The notes under the pieces are model-generated. The model saw only the letters and a program-made list of their open reading frames with translations. It ran no database searches and was not told the DNA's origin. From positions 2,581,618 through 2,645,617 of the forward strand of contig OZ024850.1 in the NCBI GenBank assembly GCA_964017145.1: 64,000 bases of DNA. Reading direction: 5' to 3'. Position 1 is the stretch's first letter. Each line of letters begins with the position of its first letter. This DNA comes from Agrocybe praecox (Eukaryota; Basidiomycota; Agaricomycetes; Agaricales; Agrocybaceae). This document shows, piece after piece, positions 1-12,321 of this stretch. A program made the translations under genes and the position numbers.

Positions 1-1835
1 GCGCATCCAGGACGGTGGGTTCGTTGTGGCCGTTGATAGAGGAATTAGCGGCGTCCGCGAGCATAGAGAGTCTAGCCAAAACATCAGGCTCGGAGGGTAC
101 GTTGACACCAGGGTTGCGTGGAGATGTTGATTCGGTACCGGACGGAGCATCAACACCCAGAGGGAGGGCATCATGAATTTGGCAAGGAGACGGCGCGCGC
201 GAGACAGGTAGAGAAGGAGGTGGGGATTGACATGTACGCCGTGGCAAAAAATGAGAAGGGACGGCAGAGATACCATTAACATTAGAGTCGACTGATACGC
301 CTTGTCCATTGTTAGTGCTGACTTCGGGCAGAGCATTCTCCACCTCCTTGGCATGAATTTGTGTGCTCAGCGTGTCGTGTATCGTGTATGTTCGTGCATT
401 GGAGGTCTTTGTGTTTGTAAGGGTCGGCTGAATTGAGTGCTCCCGAGAGAACGTCTTGGAGGATTCGCTTGACTCTGACGAAACTGTACGTAGCTTGCTT
501 AGTCCTTTAATTTTGACCGATTCGCAGTTTTCCGTCGAGTCGAGTGTGAATTTGTCGTTATCGTTGGCCAAAACATTGGCCAAAGAACGAGCTTCGGGCT
601 CTAATGTGCATCCTCGGCATTCTTCTATAGCTAAAATAATGTTTGAGTTTATGATCATCAATAGAAAAGCAAAAAATGAAACATACTGTAGCACTTCTTC
701 AAGAAATTCCCGAAGATGGGAATTATGTATTCGCTGTAGGCTCGGCGTTCGGATTTACCAAAATTCATCCGGAGTGACCCTTTAGTTTCACCTGAATGAA
801 CGCTATAATACGTGTTCTTTGGATTAGAACATGAAATATAATAAGTAGAAAAAAATGCACCTAATCATGTTTAGGCGCCCGTTATCTGCTGGCTCAGGAC
901 CCCCTGCAATCAATGTAACCTTCCAACCCGTATGCGCAGCGATAAGATCCAAAACGGGTTGAACACAATTCGGCAGAGAGTTTATAACTCTGAAAAATAA
1001 AATGAGAACTGTCTTCCCACTATAGAATAACCTGGAATTACTTACTTTTGTCGGTCTTCTGGTTTTTCCGACGGCGCGTTCTTCAACAACCCCTCGTGTG
1101 CCTCGAGGGCAGCTTTATGTTCTGCCCTGGCGCGATCTTCCCAATCCTTCTTCTCATCTTCACCGAGCTCATTGAATAATTCCTTATAAATTTGGCTTCG
1201 GAGTGCTGCATGATATTTTTGAGGAACAGCACTAGCTTTGACGCGTTCTTCGAAGACTGGGTCGACCAAAAATCGGTGTTGAGGACCCCAGACGTTGTAA
1301 CCGGTGCGCAAGCGAGGTTTCTTCAACGATACCCCAGTAAGCTGAGCCATGAGCACTTTCGTAGGATCGCAGGAGTCCGAATTAGACATTTGGATGGGCG
1401 TGCTATTTTTCTGCTTTTCGTCTTTCTGGTATTCGTAAACAAGACGGCGTCGGATTTGCTACATGAAATGTAAAAATAAATTAGTACACAGATGAAAGAA
1501 ATAAAAAGATCATGTCTAACCTCTTTTCGAAATTGGAATAATTTTGCCATGGCATCGTAGTCAGCCAAAGCCTTGGTGTATTCCTCCGAACTCAGGGCGT
1601 CCTGGTCTGGTACTTTGATTTCTTCGTCTGGACTGTTATCGTCAACCTGCGCAAGCCATTCGGGCGACGGTTCCTCATCGTGGTGGAGGGAGATCGGAAA
1701 TCGTTTGAAGTAACGCCGCTGGATATCAGCAACGGTGTCCGAAACATGGTTTTTGGCTACAGCCTCGGAGAAAAGTACTTTCTGTTGAGAAAGAAATTCC
1801 TTCCTTGATCCTTTGAAGGCGCCGGGGTTGACCAT
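1..1835 (-). CDS. FL-family KDZ-neighbour protein, 3' end beyond window
   Basis: Five exons can be joined in frame: 1835-1521, 1458-1046, 989-861, 802-687 and 630 to the window edge. The start is the ATG of MVNPGAFKGSRKEFL. The N-terminus has an FL...F/Y...F..FP pattern (KEFLSQQ, then YFKRFPI) that recurs in three other genes of this window, each near a KDZ transposase. A middle segment (YNVWG...F, then LGEDEKKDWEDRA) resembles an HMG-box-like helical fold. Next comes a block LPNCVQPVLDLIAAHTGWKV ... GGPEP ... FGNFLKKCYT that I recognise from many uncharacterised agaric proteins. The tail is Ser/Pro-rich and open at the edge. No enzymatic motif is visible. Exon joints were inferred by hand; function is unknown. 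Confidence 0.75.
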
Positions 1836-2345
1836 GATGAGTGGGGTACGAAAAGACGGCGTCAAGAGATTGGAAAATATGATAGTGAAACACAAAGAGG
1901 TCCGGAGGGTGAGCAAGCTGAAGCCCCTACAGATTCCTGAATGACCTAATTTGTATGTATTGAAATGGTTAAGATTGACTCTAAAAAATAGCTCACCAAA
2001 TGGCTGGGTCTGTACTCGTTGCATCCTTTGAAAATTTCCTGTGAAGCTGGATTAGGAGCGCTATGATCTGGGGTAACGAAGATCTTCAAGTTCAGCGGAG
2101 ATCCATATGAATTTGGTTAGACCGGGTTGTTTTGCAGGGTCGCTTTGACCGAGCTGGTCACTGGTCACTGTCACCTTCTTGTCCACCAACCACCACAAAC
2201 ACGATTCGATTTCGCTATGTTCTAGCGATCTCGATTCTGTTTGCAGCCGTGCTGTATTTAAATATCACAGCATAGCTCGCATTTCCATCCTGCCTCCTCT
2301 CTTTTTCCTACCTTGCATCGTTTCGCTCTCAACAGTTCTCACATC
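1836..2345. promoter_or_regulatory. Divergent intergenic region
   Basis: About 510 bp separate the starts of two divergent genes. A TATA-like TATTTAAATA at 2255-2264 lies 82 bp upstream of the plus-strand ATG. No other feature is evident. Confidence 0.4.
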
Positions 2346-3406
2346 ATGTCTGTTCAATCTGCTGTTGCTTGTATTCTTGGTACGTTTCTTATCCATTAAC
2401 CCTTCCAACTGAAGCTAACCTTACTTCTCAGACTCTACCGTTGTCTTCCAACAAGAGATCCGAAAGGTTACGCACCGTCGCTTCTCAGTTACTAACCGTG
2501 ACGGTAAGTTCAAGTTTCTTTCTTTTCTTTGATCGTTGTTTTGATCATTAATCGCATTCTTAGGGTCTTACAGGTACCAGACCGTTATCAAAACCGACAG
2601 CACCGTTATCAAGGAGGACTTCAAAGCCCCGCGCCTTCTAACCGAGTAAGTTTTGCTTGACATATCTCTTTTTTCTCTTTTTTTACTTTCTTTTCACCAG
2701 TCACCCAGCCGAGAACCAGGCTGAGGACGCCGCTTCCCAGTCCGTCAGCTCCAAGGCCGTCAAAAAAGCCTTGGGTGTTATCTCCAAGCACATCGAGAAG
2801 GCCGCTGTCGAACTCAATGAAGGCGGCTCCAACGACACTGCCATTGACGTCGACGAAGTGGAAAGCGAAAGGGGGGATGAAGTGGCGGTTGCGCACGAGT
2901 TGGAGAGGGACGACGACGACGTTGTGGAGGTGGTAGCGGTCACTACCATCCCGAAGAAGAGGAGACGGGGTGAAGAGCAACAAGACGACCAAGACGATAT
3001 CGAAACCGCGAGGTCCAATCGCCCCCCACCCTCTAAACGCCCCTCCCTCACAAAGGTCACCAGCGTCTACGACCTCCCACCTCATCTCCGCCCCCCTCAT
3101 ATTAACCACCAACTCGCTGAGATGGCCAACGACCCAAATCCCTCCCCTGCCGTCATTGCAGCCATCGCAGGTCCTGCCGCCATCGCTTCCACCTCCACCA
3201 ACATATCTGCCATCGCAGGTCCTACCACCATCGCTTCCACCTCCACTGACATATCTGCCATCGCAGGTCCTGCCGCCACCGCTTCCACCTCCACTGACAT
3301 ATCTCCCACTGCCACTTCTGCTATTCATCTCGAAGTTAATTCTGTTCACGGCCTCACCAGTGACAGCATTGCTGATGGATTCCTCGCTGATGACGAAGCT
3401 GATTAG
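2346..3406 (+). CDS. Unknown acidic, repeat-containing protein
   Basis: Four exons join without frame breaks: 2346-2379, 2432-2503, 2564-2645 and 2701-3406, giving about 297 residues. The first ~60 residues (MSVQSAVACILDSTVVFQQE... then HRRFSVTNRDGSYRYQT) look folded. The rest is low complexity. It has an acidic stretch, a basic KKRRRG element that could be a nuclear localisation signal, and three consecutive copies of an 18-residue Ala/Ser/Thr-rich repeat (ISAIAGPAAIASTST type) encoded at about 3159-3310 by a 54-bp minisatellite. I do not recognise the family. It is divergent from the partial gene on its left and is followed by 1 kb of tandem repeats. Confidence 0.65.
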
Positions 3407-3456
3407 CTGGCTTCAAGGGTCTATTGTTGTCTTGTTTCTCGTACCTCCCGTAATTG

Positions 3457-3928
3457 GCGTGTCCACTCTCGTACCTATCGTAACCTACATTTTTAACTAT
3501 CCCACTTACAGTCTAACCTAGTTTTGATTTTTCCCACTACATAATGTTGACCACGTTGCCCTTTCAGGCCTAATGTCATATGCGTTAAGCTTCCTATTTT
3601 TTTCCTTACAAGTCCGTGTCCACTCTCGTACCTATCGTAACCTACATTTTTAACCATCCCACTTACAGTTTAACCTAGTTTTGATTTTTCCCACTACATA
3701 ATGTTGACCACGTTGCCCTTTCAGGCCTAATATCATACGCGTTAAGCTTCCTATTTTTCCCCTTACAAGTCCGTGTCCGCTCTCGTACCTATCATAACCT
3801 ACATTTTTAACCATCCCACTTACAGTTTAACCTAGTTTTGGTTTTTCCCACTACATAATGTTGACCACGTTGCCCTTTCAGGTCTAATATCATATGTGTT
3901 GAGCTTCCTATTTTTCTCCTTATAAGTC
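3457..3928. repeat. Three tandem copies of a 157-bp unit
   Basis: Units start at about 3458, 3615 and 3772 with CGTGTCC(A/G)CTCTCGTACC and end with a C/T-rich run before ACAAGT or TAAGTC. The copies differ at only a few positions, so the array looks young. It lies just 3' of the unknown gene. Confidence 0.85.
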
Positions 3929-4084
3929 AACTTGCTTGAAAGTTCTTTGCTCAATATGTATCAACTCAAGGCTGTTCTTACGAAGTCCTAGCCCCAAATG
4001 GTTGGCTCCTATTTCTTTTCTTACAAACTTGTCTGATTCCTAATTGCCTTTACTGATTAAGGGTCCAAAATATTGAGTGCCGTG

Positions 4085-4432
4085 TAGCTGGAACTCTCGT
4101 TAAGCACCCTTATCGAGCCAAGAACAGGTCTCCATTATTCGGTCTCAACTGCTTACTAGCTGGCACTCTCGTTAAACACGCCCGAGAACGGATCGTCTGA
4201 TACACAGTCAAACACTGTCTCCACCATTCCAATTTCTGCTTAGCTGGGACTCTCGTTAAGCGCGCCTATCGAACCAATAACGGATCTCCACTATTCCATC
4301 TCAATTGCTTAGCTGGCACTCTCGTTAAGCACGCCTGAGAACGTATCGTCTTGTGCACAGTCAAACGTCTCCACTAGTATTCCAACTTCTGCTTAGCTGG
4401 CACTCTCGTTAAGCGCGCCTATCGAACCAAGG
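4085..4432. repeat. Alternating two-unit (A-B-A-B-A) tandem repeat
   Basis: The motif TAGCTGG(C/G/A)ACTCTCGTTAA occurs at 4085, 4157, 4241, 4310 and 4394. Spacing alternates 72, 84, 69, 84 bp. A units continue with (C/T)ATCGA(G/A)CCAA and B units with GAGAACG(G/T)ATCGTCT. This is a higher-order repeat of two diverged monomers. Confidence 0.8.
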
Positions 4433-4445
4433 ACATTCACTCCTC

Positions 4446-4571
4446 TCACCGTGAAAGTCGGATCCTTCCGCCGCCGTTCACTATACCGTATCGCTGGGAG
4501 TTAGCTTACTTTCACCGTGGCCAGTTGGATCCTTCCGCCGCCGCTCACTGTACCGTATCGCTGGGAGTTAG
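4446..4571. repeat. Tandem duplication of a ~60-bp unit
   Basis: A segment beginning TCACCGTG and ending CGCTGGGAGTTAG occurs at 4446-4504 and again at 4512-4571, with only a few substitutions between the copies. Confidence 0.75.
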
Positions 4572-5565
4572 ATATCTCCAAACAGGAAGGTTGTCACATA
4601 ACTTACCGACGGAGACGTTCCTTTTCTTTGAGCTTCTCTCTATTTCTCTCCCGATATAGCTGCGAGGATCGTCGTCGGCGATCTCGTATTTGTGATTTTT
4701 CTGAGTCCGAGAGATCTTGAAATACCTCTCGGGCCCTAATTGAAATGGTACGATTTTTGCGTCAAAATATTTTCAACGTCAATGAATCACCGTCGTACTA
4801 TACCTTTCTCTTCTAAGGCGAGCTTTCTCTCTCATTCGGCCTGCGTTGCTATATTCAGAGCATGTTAGAACTTTGGGTACCTACAGCTGTAGTAGACATA
4901 CCTCCAATAATATTTCTCGTGCCTCGACATTTGCGGCTGATTTTCAAGAGGAACGGCGTATGTGATTTCCGTGTAACTTGGTTCCATAGTGTGTAGGAAA
5001 GGTCCTGTCAATGATAATGTGTGGTTCAAATTATATATGTGGTTGACACTTTGTTGACGATTAATTATGTCTATTAGTTACGGGCGCTTAAATATCATCG
5101 GCACATATTTTGACAATTTCATTTTTCTGAATGCATATACCTCAAATCGAAGTCCACATTCATGCATAGGGGATCCATTCCAATCTGAAAGTGTTAGAAT
5201 ATTGCTGAGAGATAGTGTGCATGGAGAGAAATTTGAGATATTGTCGCGATCTCACCACGCTCGGCTCTAAACTTGAGATTCCAAGTAAACTACTAATGGA
5301 AAGACCAGTTGTAACCATGGATCAAATATTAGGTACATAATACTTTGAATGTACGTTCATATTACGCCAAATAATCATCGCGTCGTTGAATTATTCAAGA
5401 TAGTGTCGCGACGACACCACGAGGAGCTCATAAATTATGATATGGAGATCAATCACCAGTGATATTGCTCTCGTACTAGTCTGCGTCAATCTGCACGCAA
5501 AATCCAACTTGAACTGAACAAAAAAATGTATGATTTACGAACTATAGCACATTATACATCAATAT
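4572..5565. other. Intergenic, no gene seen
   Basis: AT-rich DNA. Only short ORFs without good splice continuity are present. Two faintly similar segments (around 5233 and 5398, both containing GTGTCGCGA or TTGTCGCGA near a CACCACG) may be old repeats. The left end of the KDZ-1 unit may lie here, but no terminal inverted repeat was identified. Confidence 0.4.
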
Positions 5566-7117
5566 TCAATCTACACTACCTCCAAGCAATTCATCTATCG
5601 TAGAAAAAAGGGACAGGCCAAGTTTGCAGCGTTCCTCTCGCTCTTTTAATTCCATTTCCCTTTCGTCGTCCCGCAATCCAGCTAGGTAATCCTCGGTCTT
5701 TTGGCATTTGTGAGAAACCCAGCGAAATATGCCGCCTGCCGTGTACTGAGTGAATGAGCACCTTGTTTCGCGTCGAGAAATGGGAGTGTTTGAGTGTTCG
5801 ACAGCTGCAGAGGTAATTAACACGGTGGATCCTGGGGGGAATTCGATCACTAATTTGAGGGCCCAAAGGACTATATGGCCGCCCTTCTTCGGGTTGAAAT
5901 CCCCCAGCGCGGTAATCGAACACCATCCAAAGGGAAGGTTTGCGTAGTCAAGATGGCGTTCGGCGACTGTTCGGGGCCCATAGTTGATAGCTGCGGATGC
6001 CCAAACGCTGTTGGTAAAGTTTCGAATGAGGTTGGGGTCGCTTTGGAGGAGGGCGTCAAAATGATCCAAATAATATTTGAATAATTTAGGGCCCCACGTG
6101 GCAAATGCAGCGCTCGAATGGCCAGCAATACGACGAATGTGTTTATTTTGGAGCAGTTTCTGGAGTTCTCTTTCGTTGGTCTTGCTGTGATGAAGGTTTC
6201 CTGGTTTCTGTGAAATGTGGAGCGTCGTTATAGGTATAGAAAAGAGGGAGGCGAACCTGTTGTCCTCCTCCGTGGGATATCCCAACGCTCAAGGCGGGGA
6301 AATTCCCTCTGCGGTGTTGTTGAGCTTTTCTGGGGAACTTGCACTGCTTCGAAGATTCGCGGATAGCTTCAAAGGCTCCGCGCACAACATTCTCCCAGTC
6401 GGCACAGTTTGGCTTGCCTATGAGAGCGCCGACGATTCTTTTCTCGCTATCCACAACTGGCCTTGATTCTCTACATCGGTGTTTCAACGCTGCGGCACTC
6501 AAATACATTTGAATGACGTACCTTCCATCCCACAAAATAAGTTTGAACCCTTGTTTATCAACGAGTTCGTTGGCTGTGTAAATACCCCCTTCGTGTTGCC
6601 GTAAGGAAGTAAATCCAGTTGAGCAGGCAGGAATCTTTCCAGTGTCGAAGTCGGTTTCAATAGGCGTCGACGATTTGACGTGATTGTTCAAAATCGTTGG
6701 ATGCGCAAGGTAAGTCTTCTTCTCGTATCCTTCTTCCCGTGCTTTTTGGCGTGCGATGCGACGTTTTTCGTGTCTTCGTTTTCGTTTTCGCGCCTTGCCG
6801 CTCAGCGGAGCTTCTTTATCGATTGAAAGGGGCGAAGGATTGGCGGATGAATGTGTTGGGGGTAGCGATACGCGACAGGGAGAAGCGGAGCGAGAGCGAA
6901 TTGATGCAGAGCGGGACGAAGCCGGGGATGAGAGCGGGGATGAGCCAAAGAACAGGTCGTACTCCTGCTCAAGCTGGTCGGGTGTTAAAGAGTCGGTCGG
7001 TCCCAAATCGAGCGCGGAGAACATTCTTTCGTTCTCCATACCCATCCAGAGGGAGTCGTATAGGGAGAAGTTGGGATTGTGCGAAGATATGGCCTCATTA
7101 CCTGGAGGTCGAGGCAT
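5566..7117 (-). CDS. TET/JBP-family 2OG-Fe(II) dioxygenase (predicted 5mC oxygenase)
   Basis: Two exons, 7117-6257 and 6207-5566, joined in phase 0, encode 500 aa. The N-terminal ~130 residues are Ser/Arg-rich, with a basic KARKRKRRHEKRRIARQ stretch (likely nuclear and DNA-contacting). The C-terminal half carries the double-stranded beta-helix dioxygenase signature. HLD (H372, D374) lies before FGWCSITALGDF, GGHIVLW and FPPGSTVLI follow, the second iron histidine is in EHSN (H425), and R436 in TRCSFTQY is placed to bind 2-oxoglutarate. This order matches the fungal TET/JBP family, which oxidises 5-methylcytosine and is expanded in basidiomycetes in association with KDZ transposons. The catalytic set is complete, so the gene looks intact. 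It is divergent from the KDZ-1 transposase with 485 bp between starts. Activity is inferred from the family. Confidence 0.85.
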
Positions 7118-7602
7118 CTAACAGAACATTGGTCAGTAATCAGAGCTCCAACAAGTCAAGCAAAAAAAAAAAAAAGAGTACGAAGCAATCAAACCCAAAT
7201 TATTCAGCGATGAGTGTCCCCAGGGCGCCAAGAACTCAAATCGCCGTAACCAAGGCAGATTTTGCGACGAAAGTAGCCAAAAAAAAAAAGGAGTCAAAAA
7301 GCGTGAAAAAAAAGTAGGAGGCAACCAAACCCAAGTATACAGTGATGAGTGTCCCCGGGGCGCCAAGAACTCAAATCGCCGTAGCCCAGGTTGATTTTAC
7401 GACGAACGCGGAGAGTGTATATAGAAGTTACCCACCTTTGATCTGGACGCGAGGGAGAGAAAAAGTTTGAGAAATCTGAAGGAGAAAAGAGTTTGAATTT
7501 GCGCATGTTAGCAACCAAACTTGAGTGACGTCACGCGTACTTACCAAAAATAGATCGAGTCCGAGTCTCAATTGGGCAAGTCGCACACTTTGAGAGTGAA
7601 AT
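7118..7602. promoter_or_regulatory. Bidirectional promoter region with tandem duplication
   Basis: This 485-bp gap lies between the dioxygenase and transposase start codons. It contains a ~135-bp duplication: GATGAGTGTCCCC occurs at 7209 and 7344, embedded in similar flanks (AACCCAA before, AACTCAAATCGCCGTA after). There are several A-tracts. It presumably drives both genes. Confidence 0.5.
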
Positions 7603-10600
7603 ATGTCAGCTATGCACCGCCACAAACGAACAAGAACAAACGCTTACCGTGATAGAATACCCCTGGAAGACGATTTTGAAATAATACAAGCTCGTTCCAC
7701 GACGTTCAATAGTCGAAATGTCCCCATTAATTCAAGCCACTCCCCTCTGAAAGGAAGAGCAACGTGGACGATTGGAACAAGCTGGGCACCAGATGATGAC
7801 AAAGAACTATTGTTGGACGACTCAGGCGACTGGTACGATGAAGAAGTCACAGCAAATGTTTACGATACCAGGTTTTCTCACTCTCAGATGAAACCTAAGA
7901 AGAAAAGAATTCGAAGTAAAATATCAGTAAGTCACTCTTTGCTCTAAATTGATGCGAAACATTGGGGCTTACATCGACTTAGACGCGGCCACATGTCGAA
8001 TGGAAGAAGCATCATCGAGACACTTACCTGGATGAAGACATACGATTTGAGGGCCGGGGAGATTTTGCGAGAAATCTTGAATGCCCAGATTGCCTTGTTC
8101 GGGGAAAGGACCTTCCCAACGATGCGGAATACCGATGTCTGGACTGTTTCACCCCGGATCTCGTATGTCAGGACTGTTGCGTGAAACGGCATAGGCAGCA
8201 TCCTTTGCATATAATTCAGGTAAGTCGTATGTTTTTCTGATTAATTTACGATTTACTTAAACCTATTACAGCAATGGGTACATACGACATTCGTTAAAGT
8301 ATCGCTCAAGTCTTTGGGACTTAAGATACACTTAAATCATGCAGGAATGCGATGCCCTGCTCCCATCGATGTCCATCAAGATTTCAAGGTCATTCACACA
8401 ACCGGGGTTCACGACATTGCCCTCAGCTATTGCGGATGCGCTCGAGCACTCCCACAACACGTCCAGCTGCTACGGCGCGGACTTTACCCATCTTCTCAAA
8501 AGGTTGTTCGAACTTGCATCACGTTCGCCCTCCTTCGCCTTATCCACCTTCTTACACTTTGCTCCAAAGCATCGATGTACGATATTTATCGTACGATCGA
8601 GCGTCTGACGGATAACGTTCCCGCAAAGCCTACCACGTCTAGGTATAGGTCACTTATGCGGGTCGCAATTCAATGGAGGCACCTTAAGCTCCTCAAGAGA
8701 GCCGGAAGAGGGCACGATGACCGCGGCGTTGGTGGCACAGCAGATGGAGAACTCGCAATACTGTGCCCCACGTGTCCTCATCCTGGAATCAATTTGCCAG
8801 TTGATTGGAAAGATGTATCAGTGGACGAGCAGTACGTATCCTGTTTTCATATTTTTATACCACCTTACTGATGCCAACGCAAGGTTTTTGTACCAGATGA
8901 TTGTTTGCATGGATGCAAACTTCCGCTTGAAAAATCAGCTGGTCTCGAACTACTCGGCCGATCCAGGCTTAGGAACTGGGTTGGCGTATATGATACGGAG
9001 AGAATCTTACGAAGAATACGTTCTGAGTCGAGCTGACGATGCCGATGTAAGTCAATATTTCATGCGAAATCACAAAATCAGACGGCGATTAACGTTTGTC
9101 ATTATCATTCATCAGATAAGTACATGCGTAGGCTTTCAGGCCCTAGCCAAAGCCCTTACTAAATTCAGCCGCGGCCTACGATACACAGGAGTTGGTGGAG
9201 TTTTTTGTGGGAGGGGTGAAATGTTTTTGCCTAACGGGGTTGGGAACCTTCAAAAAGGCGAGAGGTTGGCATTTTATTATTGTTAAAAAGATGTTGTCTC
9301 TTACCTATCAACGGAAGGTATGCGAACATGGATTACATCTTCGCCTCCGCCATTCGCGACACCCAATTAAACTCGATCGTAATCAGCTACGATATTGCCT
9401 GTCAATGGTACAAGAACTTTGAAGAACGAATGAATACGCTCTGGCCCGAGCATCTGCGCCTCAAACCAGGAACCCGGACGCAACCATTGATACCTAAATT
9501 TCACGAACCTGCACACAATGAGAAAGACCACCAACAGTTCTCATTTAATCTCGTCAAGGGCGTTGGGAAGACGGACGGCGAAGTGCCCGAACGATGCTGG
9601 TCTGATCAGAATGGCTTAGGCAGCTCCACGAAATCAAATGCGCCAGGAACTCGACATGATATTCTCGACGATCACTTTGCATTCTGGAATTGGAGAAAGT
9701 ACTGTTCAATGGGTAAGTCTTCTATTTTTGCAGTTAGCTGAGTTTCTCAAACACAAATCCCTCAGGCGTAACTCTAATTAAAAAATACACGGCCGCAGTC
9801 AGCGAACGAAACAAGCAAATAGAGGCACACCGAGGATTCAGCAACGACATCTCTGAGCGCACCTTAGCCAAGTGGAAGAAAATGTGCGACACATGGGACA
9901 GGTGTCCATACCCCAAATCTTACGCAAACCCATACGAGATCGAAGGCTCACGTACGTATATTTGATATACAAACGAGGTTCTCATTCTCATTATGTCTTA
10001 GGAATTACTGAAGCTCAGGTTAAGGAGGAGTTATTGAAGGAAGAAGAGTTGATGTTCTCGGCAGGCCATGCCAAGCTTCATACGATGGGACCATCCGAGT
10101 TCCTGTTAATGGGACTGGAGTTAGAAGAATCCCAGTAAGTACGTGAGGTTTAATATTAGAATTTTTTCTGACTGTCAACCATGTACGCAGGCGTCGAGTA
10201 CGAAAAACAGCCAACGAGCTAGAAAGCGTACCAAGGAATCTGCAAGACAACTCGATTGGCGAGCAGCGAAAGATTCTCGGGACGAAGATTCAGGCATGGG
10301 AACTCATACGGCCAGTATACATGCCCGGCGTCCTTCAGCTTCAAATCGAATCGAACGCCGGCGGACTCACGAACTGGGGCGAGAATCCTCATCCGGAGGC
10401 CGTACCGCTGTGGTTGCCGTCAAATATCCCCGCTGAACGGAGAAATTCTGCATGCAGCCCAGCTTTTGCAGAGATCGAGGCGAGACTACGTACGGCACAG
10501 TGCTACGATGCACTCGAAGCTCTGCGTAGAGCACTCCGCGTTAAAACCCGAATGATATATTTCAAGTACAAGAATATACGTGGTCAACATCAAAGTACGC

Positions 10601-11475
10601 GATCTAGGGCCCTGATAGATAAGATACATCAACGAGCCCTGACGGCGGTCGACAAGTATAGGGCTGCTCGAGAGGCAAAAATGATGCTATCGGGTCCAGG
10701 GAAATGGGAAGACGTTCTGCGCCCACTCCGCAATGAGGACGTGAGAAGCTTTGCTGATCCTGACAGAAAAAAACAAGGACCGGGAAGGCGTGGTGTCTGG
10801 GAGGATGGGATGGAGCCTACAAGTTCAACTCCACAGGAGGCAAACGCCTATGCCAACGATGTTAGCGGCAATGAGGATTTTGACGAGGACGAGGGAATGG
10901 AGGATCCCGATGATGGGGATCAGATTCCTGCCATTGAACAGCCGCGCGAGCGTCGAGATGGTACCGGTCGAACTCGCCACAAACTATCTTGGATATGGAT
11001 GAAGTTTTCTCGGGAGAATGACGCCGGAGGAAGCCATGATTCAGAAACGGAATTGAGTGACAATGAAGACGATATATGTCGGGCGGAGTGGGCGAGGAGT
11101 CGAGCACGGGTTAGTCGATGCAAGGAAGAAGTCAAACTGCTCAAGGAGGAGATGAGGCGATTGTTGGAATTTCTTGCATGGAAAGCAAGGTGGTGGGATG
11201 AGAGGGCCAATCTGCGACAAGTTGATAGTCCAGAGTTGCAGGAAGGAATCATTGCTTACGCCCACTCGCAATCTGGTATCCAGCGATTCCTTTCTTCTGC
11301 ATTCCAGAAGTTCTGGAAAACACCACTTCGCAAGATACCAGATACCTTTGAAGCGGAGGACAACAGCCCTAGTGGTGACCAAGACGACGAAATCGACTCT
11401 GACGAGGATGACGAGGACGACTCTGACGAAGACGACAACGGCAACGACGCCGAGAACGACAAAATTGTAGACTAA
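7603..11475 (+). CDS. KDZ transposase with CxC2 domain (KDZ-1), intact
   Basis: Nine exons fit in frame: 7603-7926, 7983-8219, 8272-8831, 8884-9046, 9116-9264, 9318-9712, 9766-9951, 10002-10134 and 10191-11475, giving 1143 aa. A CxC2-type cysteine cluster (CPDC, CLDC, CQDC at about residues 142-174, with two His after it) precedes the RNase-H-fold transposase core. Candidate catalytic acids are D384 in MDANFRLK, D503 in SYDIACQW and E566/E569 in DGEVPERCW. The C-terminus (about 860-1143) is charged, with coiled-coil-like stretches and a run of Asp/Glu at the end. The alternative ATG at 7612 is equally possible. All motifs of the Kyakuja-Dileera-Zisupton superfamily are present without a stop or frameshift, so the enzyme may still be functional. 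Confidence 0.9.
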
Positions 11476-11935
11476 TGAGCAAGTTGACTTTTCAGCAGGT
11501 TCCTTTTTCGAACCCTTCAATATCTCGCACTGGGAGTATCTTATTGTACAGAAAATGAGTAAGGAATTGATCGAACACAACAACACCACCACCAACGAAA
11601 CCGACCATCCTTCATTGACACTCAACGAAACCAGTCAAGTCTCACAAGACGCCGCTGCTACCAAATCAACGTTTTGGTGGTTACGGTCATTTTCTTCGAA
11701 ATCGTCATCCCTACCTATGGAACCATCTCCCACAAAACAACACCACCGTCAACGAAACCGACCATCCTTCATTGACACTCAACGAAACCAGTCAAGTCTC
11801 TCACAAGACGCCGCTGCTACCAAATCAACGTTTTGGTGGTTACGGTCATTTTCTTCGAAATCGTCATCCCTACCTATGGAACCATCTTCCACAAAACCAC
11901 TTCAACTCCAGAACAACAAGAGGAAGATACTGTAG
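11476..11935. repeat. 159-bp direct duplication downstream of KDZ-1
   Basis: A segment running from about ACCAACGAAACCGACCATCC to TACCTATGGAACCATC occurs twice (about 11595-11730 and 11750-11890), offset by 159 bp. An open frame of 126 codons (11555-11935) runs through both copies, but the copies are read in different frames before converging, so I treat it as non-coding 3' DNA. Confidence 0.6.
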
Positions 11936-12321
11936 AGAATCAATCCACACGGCATTCAATTTTCTGTTTTTTATTTTTTATGTGGTTGTGGATAATTTCT
12001 ATATATGGTAAACAGCAAAAACATAACATACGTCTATATATATACATGTTTTCTGGGAATGACAAACAAACAGAATTAGAATGTGGTCGAAAATGGAAAT
12101 AGAAATTAAAAATAGTTGATCTGATGTGTATCAAAGAATGGCTGACATTTAAAACATATTATGTGTGATCCGAAAATGTGATCAATCCTGAAAATGATGC
12201 AAATGTAACATAGGAAGACCTGATACATGAAAAAGGGCAAGTAGGTAGTTATGGGTGGGGATGCATAACACCTATCTAGTAACTAAGGGTTATTTATATA
12301 TAAATTTGACAGTAAAGGCTG
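11936..12321. other. Intergenic, no gene seen
   Basis: AT-rich sequence between the KDZ-1 3' region and the outer edge of the inverted repeat. No splice-consistent coding sequence and no terminal repeat were recognised. Confidence 0.4.

Noticed and set aside
2621..3349. Long minus-strand ORF opposite the unknown gene (Gly-rich)
   Set aside because: A shadow of the plus-strand Ala/Ser/Thr-rich repeat region. The plus strand has consistent splice sites.
4517..5270. Two 67-codon ORFs on the plus strand
   Set aside because: Short, unsupported, and one begins inside a tandem duplication.
11555..11935. 126-codon ORF downstream of KDZ-1
   Set aside because: It arises from a 159-bp duplication whose copies are read partly in different frames. 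No domain and no splice or promoter support.
5400..12321. Terminal inverted repeats for KDZ-1
   Set aside because: I looked for CA..TAAG-type ends and for inverted similarity between about 3.4-5.6 kb and 11.5-12.3 kb and found nothing convincing.
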